A program made the position numbers and the translations under genes. Below are positions 10,674 through 19,254 of a stretch of 64,000 bases of DNA, piece by piece. The DNA is from Zobellia uliginosa (GTDB lineage Bacteria > Bacteroidota > Bacteroidia > Flavobacteriales > Flavobacteriaceae): positions 1-64,000 of the forward strand of contig NZ_FTOB01000001.1 in assembly GCF_900156625.1 (NCBI RefSeq). Reading direction: 5' to 3'. Below the pieces are notes generated by a model. The model had not been told where the DNA came from and searched no databases. It was given only the letters and a program-made list of their open reading frames with translations. Positions within the stretch are counted from its first letter, which is position 1. Each line of letters begins with the position of its first letter.

Positions 10674-10710
10674 AAGGACAGTATGTTACATGTAGCTACT
10701 GTCCTTTTTA
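10674..10710 (+). terminator. Rho-independent terminator after ahgA
   Basis: AAGGACAGTA (10674-10683) pairs perfectly with TACTGTCCTT (10697-10706) across a 13-base loop, and a T run follows. The next GH117-like gene is therefore probably transcribed separately or only by read-through. Confidence 0.85.
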
Positions 10711-10805
10711 ATAAGTTAAATGTCCTTTAAACCTCATATTTACAAAAATGTAACACCCATTTGAACAAAAGATATCCCTAAGAAAATAATAAACCCCACT
10801 GTTTT

Positions 10806-12050
10806 ATGACAGCAAAGGCCATAATTATAACTGGAACAAAGATTGTTTTAGCACTGATAATAGTAAGTTTATCCTCATGCCAGCCCAGAGAACCAGAAAC
10901 CTACGAAAGCGCTTCTTATAAACGTTTTCGAGAAAATCAGATTTCTTACGAAAAGTACAACGAATTCAATACTCAATTTACATTTAAAAAACTGCAAGGA
11001 TTTGAAGACGGCGCAGAACGCTATTACCCGTCCAGTGTAATAGAAGCTGATAGTAAATATTACATGTGGTATTCAAAGCCCCAATCTAACAGTAAAGTGG
11101 TAGGCCCCAATGACGCTACCGATTCACTAAGGGCTTTTCACTGGGATTTGTGCGATGTTTGGTATGCAACCTCTACCGATGGCTTAAATTGGGAAGAACG
11201 GGGACTGGCAATTTCGCGTGGCACAGCTGGGCGTTACGACCACCGTAGCGTATTTAATCCTGATATTTTGTTCGTCAATGGCAAGTATTATCTAGTTTAT
11301 CAAGCTGCAAAAAGTATTGATGATGCACGTTGGTCAAAACAGTTCAAAACATCCGGAGATTTTACGCCCAACGTAATTGGCATGTCCGTAGCCAGCACTC
11401 CGGCAGGACCTTGGAAAGCATTGGACGAACCGATTCTAAAACCAGGTCCTGAAGAAAGTTGGGATGCCGAGGTTATACACGAACCCACCTTTTTTGTTAA
11501 AGGAGGACAATATTTTCTATACTACAAAAGTCATGGCCGCTTACCATGGACCCCCAATGTATCACCGGGTAAGTTTAATAAAGAGCACGCCGATATACCC
11601 TTAGCCACAGGGGTTGCAACAGCCAATGACCCCGAAGGCCCATACATTAAATCTAAATACAACCCTGTTTTAATGGGCGGACATGGTAGCATGATATGGC
11701 CATATCGCAACGGTGTATGCGCTACCTTACCAGAAGGACCTGAAAGAAATAGCATCTTATTTTCTGAAGACGGAATAAATTTTTACCCAAGAATCCAAGG
11801 TTTGACCATTCCCAAAGGTGGTGGAGCTTACCGCCCTGGAAATTTTACCGATGTAAACACAAGCCCTGGTCTGGGGATAACATGGGGAATTAGCCACGAA
11901 TTGTACCCCAATTATCATTTTGTGCGTTTTGAATGCGACTTGTCCTTAGAAAAAGGGAATAGGGTACGCGAAGAATATCAAATGGTCAAAGACTACATGG
12001 AAAATGACACCTATGACTATAATCCCAAATTGAATACCAGCACCAAATAG
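10806..12050 (+). CDS. GH117-like lipoprotein lacking the acidic catalytic residues
   Basis: This 414-residue protein is a paralogue of the preceding enzyme, sharing blocks such as DLCDVWYATSTDGLNWEE and [15 protein letters not shown]. It is a lipoprotein (lipobox LSSC, Cys25), so it is membrane-anchored rather than soluble. The three acidic positions differ: Tyr74 replaces the first Asp (RYYPSSV), Glu226 replaces the second Asp (IHEPTF) and Gly294 replaces the Glu after the conserved His293 (GGHGSMIWPY). It belongs to one of the divergent GH117 clades. It may act on another galactan unit by a different mechanism, or bind glycan without cleaving it. Hydrolase activity should not be assumed. 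Confidence 0.85.
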   Translation: MTAKAIIITGTKIVLALIIVSLSSCQPREPETYESASYKRFRENQISYEKYNEFNTQFTFKKLQGFEDGAERYYPSSVIEADSKYYMWYSKPQSNSKVVGPNDATDSLRAFHWDLCDVWYATSTDGLNWEERGLAISRGTAGRYDHRSVFNPDILFVNGKYYLVYQAAKSIDDARWSKQFKTSGDFTPNVIGMSVASTPAGPWKALDEPILKPGPEESWDAEVIHEPTFFVKGGQYFLYYKSHGRLPWTPNVSPGKFNKEHADIPLATGVATANDPEGPYIKSKYNPVLMGGHGSMIWPYRNGVCATLPEGPERNSILFSEDGINFYPRIQGLTIPKGGGAYRPGNFTDVNTSPGLGITWGISHELYPNYHFVRFECDLSLEKGNRVREEYQMVKDYMENDTYDYNPKLNTSTK

Positions 12051-12386
12051 GCACCCAACCACTTATTGCGTCCCTAACACTACACCTACTGTTTTATGCC
12101 CAATAAGCGGAATATTCAAAGCTTGAACCCTTACCTCTATTCTAAATGAAAAATGAATTTCCCTTAAGTCATTAGGAATATGGTGAACCCGTTTTCCCAG
12201 AAGGTATCAAACAAGAACAACAAAGGACGTGCAAAACATAGCTACAAAAAGTAATTAGAAAAGGAAGGGGCCTGGTTTTACCACGCCCCTGATCCATACT
12301 AAACTAACTGAAAACTAACTCAAATTAAACAAACTTTTTGCACATTATATTTAACATAGTCCTATACCCATAGGTGGTTAAGCTTA
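12051..12386. other. Intergenic region between convergent genes
   Basis: No gene is visible here. The only clear structure is the GC-rich hairpin at 12267-12289. Confidence 0.5.
12267..12289. terminator. GC-rich hairpin between convergent genes
   Basis: GGGGC, a C-C mismatch, TGGT, a 3-base loop, ACCA and GCCCC form a strong stem. There is no clean T run on the plus strand, while the minus strand is moderately T-rich after the stem. It probably helps end transcription between the convergent GH117-like and GH16 genes. Confidence 0.45.
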
Positions 12387-13376
12387 CTATTTTTCTTCAA
12401 GTTTCCAAGTACGCACCCAATCTACACGCATGGTATTCTTAGAATCGTCATTTAACTCTTCTTTTTGTGGCAAACCTCCTAGGTAACATTCTTCGGACGT
12501 CCATAAATCAAATATCAACTCTAGCTCTCTTGTAAAGTCTTGGTTAGTGGTAACGACACCAGCTGGTTCTCCGTTCAAATAAAATTGGACCGTTCTAGCA
12601 TCTTTCCACCAGGCACCAACAATATGATAGGTTTCATCCCACGTTTTTCCTTTATTGGGATTTGCATCCGATAACATTCTAGTATCAAAATTATCCTCAT
12701 GTCTTTCCGTAACACCATTTTTAGCAATAAAATACTGTGAGTTCATTTGGGTCGGAAAGTCCCACGGAGTCCATGGGTAGTTACTTGGTTTCGTAGTTTG
12801 GTCACTACACTCAGGAGTTGGGTTTGCATTGCTCTCTACAATGTCAATCTCATCCCTATCATTAATATCGCCATTGTTCAGCCAAAAGGTATTGAACGCA
12901 GAAATACTTGAGGTTTTCATACTACACTCCGTATACATAGGATAACTTATTTTAGTTTTAGAGTGAACCCTAGCCGTTTGAAACCATTGGGAACTATCCT
13001 CATCCAAGGTGGCCTGAATATTTAGTTTGCCATCTACCACGCTAGAGTTTTCACTTCGCATAGACACCGGAGTGTTTCCGTAATTCCAAAAAGAATTAAA
13101 CCACTTTTCCTCATTCCATGTATCAAACTCATCGGATAGGGCTTCCACCTTTACCCACTCCATTCCCTCCGGGGTATCATCAACTACAGAAACAAACGAA
13201 GGTAAATCAGGGTCCAAATCGGAAAGTTGAAAAGGTTCTATCTTGTCTTCCTCCTTATCGTCTCCCTGCACGGGATTTTCAAGATCCTCATCCATTTTCT
13301 CTTCATCGGGTGAATTTGACGAACATGCAATAAACGCACTTATAATACTACAAACCAGAAACACATTAATCTTCAT
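12387..13376 (-). CDS. GH16 beta-agarase/beta-porphyranase-like lipoprotein
   Basis: This 329-residue lipoprotein (Cys18) has an acidic linker at about 24-60 and then a GH16 jelly-roll domain. The GH16 catalytic signature is DEIDIVE, with nucleophile Glu176, Asp178 and acid/base Glu181. The C-terminal block GLPQKEELNDDSKNTMRVDW is typical of agarases and porphyranases. It is therefore an endo-acting galactanase that cuts the polymer at or near the cell surface, supplying oligosaccharides to SusCD and GH117. It lies 29 bp downstream of the DUF1080 gene and is probably co-transcribed with it. Agarose versus porphyran specificity cannot be decided by eye. Confidence 0.88.
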   Translation of the reverse strand: MKINVFLVCSIISAFIACSSNSPDEEKMDEDLENPVQGDDKEEDKIEPFQLSDLDPDLPSFVSVVDDTPEGMEWVKVEALSDEFDTWNEEKWFNSFWNYGNTPVSMRSENSSVVDGKLNIQATLDEDSSQWFQTARVHSKTKISYPMYTECSMKTSSISAFNTFWLNNGDINDRDEIDIVESNANPTPECSDQTTKPSNYPWTPWDFPTQMNSQYFIAKNGVTERHEDNFDTRMLSDANPNKGKTWDETYHIVGAWWKDARTVQFYLNGEPAGVVTTNQDFTRELELIFDLWTSEECYLGGLPQKEELNDDSKNTMRVDWVRTWKLEEK

Positions 13377-13405
13377 ATGATACTACCTTTATAATTAGTC
13401 TTAAT

Positions 13406-14314
13406 TTAGAAAAGTGCTTTTTGTTGCGTTGTCAGCGAATCAATCTGTCTTATCTTGATATCTTTAAAAAACACCTCTGCAGCTTCACTTTGTAATTGAA
13501 TTTTCCCTTGGATCAGCGGCACTTCCTTGCCATTTTCATCAATATATCTTGAGTTCTTCAAAATCATAACAACCTCTCCGTTCACGATATGAAGACTCTT
13601 ACCCTCATAACAGATTAGATCTAGCGTATTCCACTCGTCATGGGGTTTTTCATAATTTCCGCTTCGTAAACAATAGTTGTTATACGGACTACCCATACCA
13701 ATTGGTAAATACTCTTGCGACTCATGGGCCAATGGATCCATAACAGATTCCGGTTTGTACGCCCTGATGTCTATAGCAGAGTTAGCCTGACTCCAAAAAT
13801 CTCCCGTATGTCCCTCCATAATTTGGAACTCTTGGGAAAGCATCCATGAACGCCAGTACTCAACGGCCATTGGTCCCACAGAATGGTATAATATTCCTGA
13901 GTCTTTCAGTAAATCTTTTCGGTAGGCCCATTTTTTATCACCCCACTTGTACTTTAACTGAAAGTGATAATTTTTATACTCCTTTTTAGTTATAAGACAA
14001 CCATAGTACTCTCCCGTATTCTTGATAATGGTTTCCTCGCCCTCTTTCACCGTCGAAAAAACGGTGTACTCGCTATTATTTAAACCTATCGGGGCTATTT
14101 CTTCCCCATTTTCATCTAGTGGCACGGAACCGTCGTAACCGGGTTGGTGCTGATAACTCAAATAAGTGTCCCACTGGGTTAAATCCTCATCTATTAATTC
14201 TTCCCACTCGTATGTTTCGTCAAGATTTTTTTGCTCCTCATTTTTTACCTCAGAACAGGAAATCACTAGAAAGAAAAGTGGTAAATAAAGTGTAAAATGT
14301 TTCATAGTATTCAT
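13406..14314 (-). CDS. DUF1080 (3-keto-disaccharide hydrolase-like) lipoprotein
   Basis: This is a 302-residue lipoprotein with lipobox VISC (Cys20). The body is a concanavalin-like sandwich of the DUF1080 family (ending in KGKSLHIVNGEVVMILKNSR and VFFKDIKIRQI). Some members of this family are annotated as 3-keto-glycoside hydrolases. It is the first gene of a two-gene unit with GH16 and is divergent from the VOC gene. The control region between them carries two PUL elements. A role in processing galactan fragments is plausible, but no 3-keto-sugar-forming dehydrogenase is visible nearby. An alternative start lies at the fourth residue. Confidence 0.75.
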   Translation of the reverse strand: MNTMKHFTLYLPLFFLVISCSEVKNEEQKNLDETYEWEELIDEDLTQWDTYLSYQHQPGYDGSVPLDENGEEIAPIGLNNSEYTVFSTVKEGEETIIKNTGEYYGCLITKKEYKNYHFQLKYKWGDKKWAYRKDLLKDSGILYHSVGPMAVEYWRSWMLSQEFQIMEGHTGDFWSQANSAIDIRAYKPESVMDPLAHESQEYLPIGMGSPYNNYCLRSGNYEKPHDEWNTLDLICYEGKSLHIVNGEVVMILKNSRYIDENGKEVPLIQGKIQLQSEAAEVFFKDIKIRQIDSLTTQQKALF

Positions 14315-14473
14315 TGTTGGTTATTGCTGTTCGACCCATCACGTTTTCATCTGATTTCAAACGGTTAAAACCATTCTAACAAGTAGGATCTAGGCCTACA
14401 CAAAGCATGTAAGTATTGTAATTTTACAAAGAAATGTTTGCCCCAACCCATGAATTTCCGACCAATAGTTAAT

Positions 14474-14490
14474 TGTTCAGTTTTTATTGA
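14474..14490 (+). promoter_or_regulatory. PUL element, DUF1080/VOC copy 1
   Basis: TGTTCAGTTTTTATTGA matches the 9040 copy over 15 bases and the 617 copy over 17 bases with one change. It lies between the divergent DUF1080 and VOC genes. Confidence 0.55.
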
Positions 14491-14523
14491 AGCGCGGTGC
14501 AAAATGTCAAAGGTTGCGGTTCT

Positions 14524-14569
14524 TGAACATTGTAAATGTTCAGTTTTTGTTAAGCTATATTGAGCTTAA
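14524..14569 (+). promoter_or_regulatory. PUL element copy 2 within nested palindromes
   Basis: A perfect palindrome, TGAACAT-tgtaa-ATGTTCA (14524-14542), leads into TGTTCAGTTTTTGTT (14538-14552). A second perfect palindrome overlaps its end, TTAAGCT-ATATTG-AGCTTAA (14550-14569). The cluster lies about 45-90 bp upstream of the VOC start, a reasonable place for an operator. Function is inferred. Confidence 0.5.
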
Positions 14570-14612
14570 GATTATCCTATAATATCATAGTTTTAACAAA
14601 ACGATATTTATT

Positions 14613-15179
14613 ATGAAAGTTATTATGAAGGCCACTACTAATCACGGAACAAAAAAAAACCACAGTTCACTAAATCCACTTTATAAAATCTGCTTCCTAG
14701 TAGCTTTTGTATTAGCAAGCACTAATTATAGCTTTGCCCAAACCTCGGATTCGTCCCCTAAAAGTATTGAGGCTGCCGGTACGGAAGAAGCAAGGGTTAC
14801 AGGTTTAAAGTACATTAGTGTACACGTATTGGAGCTAGAAAAGACCCTAAAGTTATATCGTGAAATATTGGGTTTTAAAATGGCCGATGCAGAAGTACTT
14901 CACGGACCCGGACTTGAAGGAATGCTCGTAATGAAACTAAAAGCCGATGATTTGACCATTGGACTTTCGCTAACGGCTCCTGAATTTATAGACACCATAG
15001 GTCCAATAGGAAACACCAACCACAACCACTTTATGCTAAAAGTAAATGACATTGTACCAATTGGAGATAAGCTAAAAGAAGAAGGTTACGAACTGGAAAA
15101 TGAAAACTACGCTCGTGACAAATACACTTTTTTTGTAGGGCCAAATGGCGAAATTATAGGCCTTTCCGGTTGGGATTGA
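14613..15179 (+). CDS. Exported VOC (glyoxalase-fold) protein
   Basis: This 188-residue protein has a signal peptide (hydrophobic stretch about 25-41, ending near SFA). One vicinal-oxygen-chelate domain follows, starting at VTGLKYISVHVLELEKTLKLYREILGF in two pieces and ending in FFVGPNGEIIGLSG. VOC domains bind metal and act in isomerisation, dioxygenation or glutathione-dependent reactions; the substrate here is unknown. Export to the periplasm is unusual for this fold. The gene shares its control region with the DUF1080/GH16 unit and so probably belongs to the PUL. A second in-frame ATG lies at 14625. Confidence 0.75.
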   Translation: MKVIMKATTNHGTKKNHSSLNPLYKICFLVAFVLASTNYSFAQTSDSSPKSIEAAGTEEARVTGLKYISVHVLELEKTLKLYREILGFKMADAEVLHGPGLEGMLVMKLKADDLTIGLSLTAPEFIDTIGPIGNTNHNHFMLKVNDIVPIGDKLKEEGYELENENYARDKYTFFVGPNGEIIGLSGWD

Positions 15180-15618
15180 TTTCAATTCGATTGGATGCAA
15201 TGTGGTAAGTTGAGCACCTGAACAAGGTAGTTTCTATGTCACCCTATACTCATTTTTTAAGTGGGGTAAGATGTATTTCCGACGAATTCAATAGAACCTT
15301 CAAATATTTCTATGCGGTTTGTGAAACACTTTATCATTATGGTAGGAAATGATATCCGCTAAGATAAATTCGCTTTTCTTAACGTCGCCTAGGTATTTAA
15401 AGTAAACTTAATCAAGAACGAAAGCCAAATCACTCTTACCGTTTATTAAGCAGATTAAAATAAACAATTACAAAATATGGAGACATATGAAACCATGTTG
15501 ACCATTTCTGAACTGATCAGAATGATATCATAAGCTACCATTTGAAAGCTAAAAAATAATAAAACATTGATAATCGAAATACTATATAGCGTATAGCATC
15601 CGTTTGTAAGTCAAAAAG
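15180..15618. other. Gene-free stretch after the PUL
   Basis: No coding sequence, RNA gene or clear terminator is visible in these 439 bases between the VOC gene and tRNA-Arg. The stretch is AT-rich. Confidence 0.5.
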
Positions 15619-15690
15619 TGACCTCGGCAAGAATCGAACTTGCATCTAAAGTTTAGGAAACTTCTATTCTATCCATTGAACTACGAGGCC
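15619..15690 (-). tRNA. tRNA-Arg (anticodon CCT)
   Basis: Read on the minus strand, a full cloverleaf folds. Acceptor GGCCTCG pairs with CGAGGTC (one G-T pair). The anticodon stem GAAGT/ACTTT frames the loop TTCCTAA with anticodon CCT. The T-arm is GCAAG/CTTGC with loop TTCGATT. The discriminator base is A, and a short T run follows. The gene encodes no CCA end. It should read AGG codons. Confidence 0.92.
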
Positions 15691-15705
15691 AATTTAATAA
15701 GAGTG

Positions 15706-15713
15706 CAAAAATA
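15706..15713 (-). promoter_or_regulatory. Promoter -7 box for tRNA-Arg
   Basis: On the minus strand the box reads TATTTTTG, an exact fit to the Bacteroidota TAnnTTTG -7 element, 16 bp upstream of the tRNA. A T-rich -33 region lies about 20 bp further upstream, without a clean TTTG. Confidence 0.6.
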
Positions 15714-15905
15714 AATTTTTTTTGCGTGTGCCGAAAAAACTGGGCAACTAATTTTACATTGTTTTTAGATAAAATTGTTGACTTACCATTCTGATTTTTT
15801 CCTTTACAAAATTTACGGGCAAAGGCAATGCCGGATAAACCATAAGGTGACCATAGAGAAGGCACAAAAAATAAGATTTCTAATTGTCTTCATAAGGAAA
15901 TCGGT

Positions 15906-17180
15906 TTAATCCATGAATAAATTGGGTAAAACCAAGGAAAACCAAGGGAACAAGGTCACCAAGGTCAACACCATAAAACTGACCACCAAAAAGGGCAGTC
16001 CCGCCTTACTTACTTCCCCGATAGAGATCTTACCAATGCTTGAGGCTACAAACAGGCATACCCCAACGGGCGGAGTGGTCAAACCGATAATCAGGTTCAG
16101 CACGGCAATGACCGCAAAGTGAATGGGATCTACATCTACGGCCAAGGCTACTTTTAATAGGATGGGAAACAGGATCAAAAGAGCGGCAACGGTCTCCATA
16201 AAAGTACCCACCACAATCAAGAGAATATTGATCAACAGCAGCACCACATACTTATTATCGGTAAAGCCCAATATTTCACTAGATATGCTTTGCGGAATCT
16301 GCTCCGTGATCAAAATATAGCCGAATAAGTTGGCAAAGCCCACCAACACCATAAGTGAGGCCGAGGTTTTCATACTGTCGAGAAAAACAACCTGAATGTT
16401 TTTAAGGTTCAAGCGCTTATAGACGAACTTCCCGATAACCAAGGCGTAGACCACAGCGATGATCGAGGCTTCGGTGGGAGTAAAAATCCCCCCAATAATA
16501 CCGTACAAAATAATGAAAGTCATTAAAAGCGACCAAAAGGTATCTACAAAACCACGTGCCACTTGCTTAAAACTGCTTCGGGCATGTTTAGGATAATTTT
16601 TCTTTTTTGATATGAAATAAGCGGTCAACAATAATCCTATTCCTAAAAGTAATCCTGGCAGCGCGCCGGCAAGGAACAATTTGCCAACGGAAAGTCCGCT
16701 TAAAGTAGCGGCAATAATCATAGGCACACTAGGTGGTATAATCGGACCAATAGTCGAGGAAGCCGCCGTAACCGCACATGAAAAACCAGTATCATAACCT
16801 TCCTTTTTCATTGCAGGGATCATAATAGACCCCATGCTTGCCGTATCTGAAATAGCCGTACCGGAAATACCGGCAAAGAGCATTGAAGCCCCAATATTCA
16901 CTAAGGAAAGTCCACCTCTAATATGTCCCAACAAATGGTTACAAAAAGTGATGATTTTTTCCGTTAGCCCTCCCTGGTTCATAAGATTTCCTGCCATAAT
17001 GAAGCCAGGAACACTTAAAAGCACGAACACATCTATGCCTGCATACATTTTCATAGGAATGATAATCAATGGAATACCTTTCACCAAAATATAGCTTAAA
17101 CATGAAAGTCCCAGCGCAAAGGCTATTGGAAAACGCAGCACAAGACACACGATAAATACAATAACAAGAACCCAAATCAT
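15906..17180 (-). CDS. dctM: TRAP transporter large permease DctM
   Basis: This 424-residue membrane protein has about twelve hydrophobic segments and the DctM-like signatures GISGTAISDTASMGSIMIPAM and IGPIIPPSVPMII. It is the large, ion-coupled channel subunit of a tripartite ATP-independent periplasmic transporter. These systems usually import organic acids such as dicarboxylates or sugar acids using a sodium gradient. Its start overlaps the end of the DctQ gene by 4 bp, which indicates translational coupling. The substrate cannot be read from this subunit. Confidence 0.93.
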   Translation of the reverse strand: MIWVLVIVFIVCLVLRFPIAFALGLSCLSYILVKGIPLIIIPMKMYAGIDVFVLLSVPGFIMAGNLMNQGGLTEKIITFCNHLLGHIRGGLSLVNIGASMLFAGISGTAISDTASMGSIMIPAMKKEGYDTGFSCAVTAASSTIGPIIPPSVPMIIAATLSGLSVGKLFLAGALPGLLLGIGLLLTAYFISKKKNYPKHARSSFKQVARGFVDTFWSLLMTFIILYGIIGGIFTPTEASIIAVVYALVIGKFVYKRLNLKNIQVVFLDSMKTSASLMVLVGFANLFGYILITEQIPQSISSEILGFTDNKYVVLLLINILLIVVGTFMETVAALLILFPILLKVALAVDVDPIHFAVIAVLNLIIGLTTPPVGVCLFVASSIGKISIGEVSKAGLPFLVVSFMVLTLVTLFPWFSLVLPNLFMD

Positions 17181-17641
17181 ACTTTAGTATTTTTATAATT
17201 TTTTTGAATCCTTTTCCACAGGTAATAACTAATAGAAGCAGACATAATGAACATACTAAAAAACGCGATGCCCATATTAAATCCCATACTGGGGGACTTC
17301 TCAGGAATACCCAACACTACAAATTGTATAGAATAAATAGCCATGAGCACAAACAAAAGCAAGACTATTACGGGAATAACCTTAACCAACGTACGCTGCA
17401 TACGTACGGGAAACCTGCTAAAGAACATATCTAAATGCACATAATATTCGCTCTTCATGGCCAGACCGGCACCAAAAGATGTAGCATAGATAAAAAAGAG
17501 CCTTGAGGCTTCTTCCGTCCAAGAAGGAGTTGCAAGCGGGGTAAACCTGCAAAAGATTTGTAATAACACCGTGGCAATCAGCCCCCATGTACTTAATAAC
17601 GCACCCACTTTTAGAATACGTCCGATAGCTTTATGAAGCAT
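17177..17641 (-). CDS. dctQ: TRAP transporter small permease DctQ
   Basis: This 154-residue protein has four predicted membrane helices and the family motif around PSWTEEASRLFFIYATSFG. It is the small membrane subunit that links the periplasmic binding protein to DctM. It overlaps dctP by 11 bp and dctM by 4 bp, so the three are clearly one operon. Confidence 0.9.
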   Translation of the reverse strand: MLHKAIGRILKVGALLSTWGLIATVLLQIFCRFTPLATPSWTEEASRLFFIYATSFGAGLAMKSEYYVHLDMFFSRFPVRMQRTLVKVIPVIVLLLFVLMAIYSIQFVVLGIPEKSPSMGFNMGIAFFSMFIMSASISYYLWKRIQKNYKNTKV

Positions 17642-18641
17642 CTTTCTCTGTTTTCAGTTGATCGTAAATTTTTTGCATTTCAGGCGAAAGGCTGTTGTAA
17701 ATGGCTTCCTCACATTTTTGTTGAAAGGCTTCCTTGTCCACTTCTATAAATTCCATACCCTTGGCCTTTAGTTCTTTCTGAACACTTTTTTCGTTCTCCA
17801 AAAAAAGATGGTGTTCATAGGCCTGCATATCTTTGGCAGCTTCCATAAAAATTTTCTTTAAGTCAGGAGGCAATCTTTGAAACTGCTTTTCTCCTACTAC
17901 GGGATATACCCAACTTACGACGTGGCTCGTTAGGTTCAAGTACTTTTGTACTTCGGAAAAGCCTGCATTGTTAATTAATGCAAAAGGGTTTTCCTGTGCC
18001 TCTATAGTACCTTGTTGTAAAGAGGTAAAAACTTCGGAAAAGGCCATGGGCGTGGGTTTTGCCCCAAGGGCTTTCCATAGCGTAACAAAAGAAGGAACAT
18101 TGGGAATTCTTACGATGAGCCCGTTCAAATCGTCCGGATGCCGGATCGGACGGTTTGACGTTAAATGCCTAGGACCACGTTCAAAATGACCCAATGACCG
18201 TAGGCCGGCCTTGTTAATCATTTCTTCTTCCATCAATTTACCTATGGGGCCATTGATATACCGGTTCATATCGGTAGAATCTTGCATCAAAAAAGGAAGC
18301 TCACAGAAAGTGGCCACCTCAAACCAATTGGTTAGGATAGAACCCGTGGTGGTCATATCGATAACATCGGCCTGAATAAGCCTAATGGCCTCAACCTCTT
18401 TGGCCAACTGTTCGGAAGGGTATATCTCTACCTTGATTCGTCCTTCGGTTCGTTCTTCTAGAATCTGCCCGAAATACACAAAAGCTTTGTACCAGGTATG
18501 TTCTTCGTTTACCAAAAGGGCCGTTCGCAACAAAAATTCAGGTTCGGGTTTATCGGGTTTGCAGCTATTGAAACACAATAGGGCAAAAAAACATAGCACC
18601 GTCTTCTTTAAAATACAACTTAACACTCCTTGATTACGCAT
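17631..18641 (-). CDS. dctP: TRAP transporter solute-binding protein DctP
   Basis: This 336-residue extracytoplasmic binding protein has a probable lipobox (FNSC, Cys27), so it is likely anchored. The DctP fold shows in PSEQLAKEVEAIRLIQADVIDM and LRSLGHFERGPRHLTSNRPI, and in RIPNVPSFVTLWKALGAKPTP, which includes the arginine that normally binds a substrate carboxylate. It captures an acidic solute for DctQM. It starts 3 bp after the RidA-like gene ends, so the solute is probably handled together with that protein and the upstream redox-type proteins. Confidence 0.9.
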   Translation of the reverse strand: MRNQGVLSCILKKTVLCFFALLCFNSCKPDKPEPEFLLRTALLVNEEHTWYKAFVYFGQILEERTEGRIKVEIYPSEQLAKEVEAIRLIQADVIDMTTTGSILTNWFEVATFCELPFLMQDSTDMNRYINGPIGKLMEEEMINKAGLRSLGHFERGPRHLTSNRPIRHPDDLNGLIVRIPNVPSFVTLWKALGAKPTPMAFSEVFTSLQQGTIEAQENPFALINNAGFSEVQKYLNLTSHVVSWVYPVVGEKQFQRLPPDLKKIFMEAAKDMQAYEHHLFLENEKSVQKELKAKGMEFIEVDKEAFQQKCEEAIYNSLSPEMQKIYDQLKTEKDAS

Positions 18642-18644
18642 AAT

Positions 18645-19181
18645 TTAATCTTCTACCTCAACCACCATTTCTACTTCCACGGCAATATTACCGGGTAAGG
18701 AGCCCATGCCCACGGCGGCACGTGCATGTTTTCCCCTTTCACCAAAGACCGCTACCATTAAATCTGAATATCCGTTGATGACTTTGGGTTGATCGGTAAA
18801 ATCGGGAACGGCGTTTACCATACCGCGCACCTTGACGATACGCTTTACTTTTTTCAGGTCGCCCAACTCCGATTTTAAGACCGAAATTTGATTGATGCCC
18901 GTTACCCTAGCCGCCTCATAACCTTCTTCTATACTAAGGTCGGCCCCTAACTTTCCCGTAATATTTTTGCCATCGGTTTTGGTGGGACCTTTTCCGGACA
19001 AAAAGATAAGATTTCCGGTACGTACCGCATTTACATAATTGGCCATAGGTGCGGAAGGCTCCGATAGCTCTATACCAAGTTCCAAAAGTCTTGCTTCCGG
19101 ATCATACCCGGTCTCATTTTGGGCCAATGCGCTGAATGTAGTAAAAACTAAAATCGAGGCAATTAAAGAAAGGGCTTTCAT
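18645..19181 (-). CDS. Exported RidA/YjgF-family protein
   Basis: This 178-residue protein has a clear signal peptide (about 1-20, ending SALA) and then a RidA/YjgF domain (PMANYVNAVRTGNLIFLSGKG in two parts, later ARAAVGMGSLPGNIAVEVEMVVEV). Cytosolic RidA enzymes hydrolyse reactive enamines or imines. Here the arginine of the C-terminal motif is present (RAAVG) but the protein is exported. It is tightly linked to dctP (3 bp gap). A role in deaminating or detoxifying a periplasmic intermediate before uptake is possible. The substrate is unknown. Confidence 0.82.
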   Translation of the reverse strand: MKALSLIASILVFTTFSALAQNETGYDPEARLLELGIELSEPSAPMANYVNAVRTGNLIFLSGKGPTKTDGKNITGKLGADLSIEEGYEAARVTGINQISVLKSELGDLKKVKRIVKVRGMVNAVPDFTDQPKVINGYSDLMVAVFGERGKHARAAVGMGSLPGNIAVEVEMVVEVED

Positions 19182-19254
19182 GTCGTCTAAATTCTATCTT
19201 AAAGGCACAAGATAAGCATTTCTTACTTTCCCTAACCACCTAAAAAACAGAAAG

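Noticed and set aside
15619-15690. tRNA-Arg as an integration site for the PUL
   Set aside because: I found no integrase gene, no direct repeat of the tRNA 3' end nearby and no mobility genes. Position beside the PUL alone is not enough.
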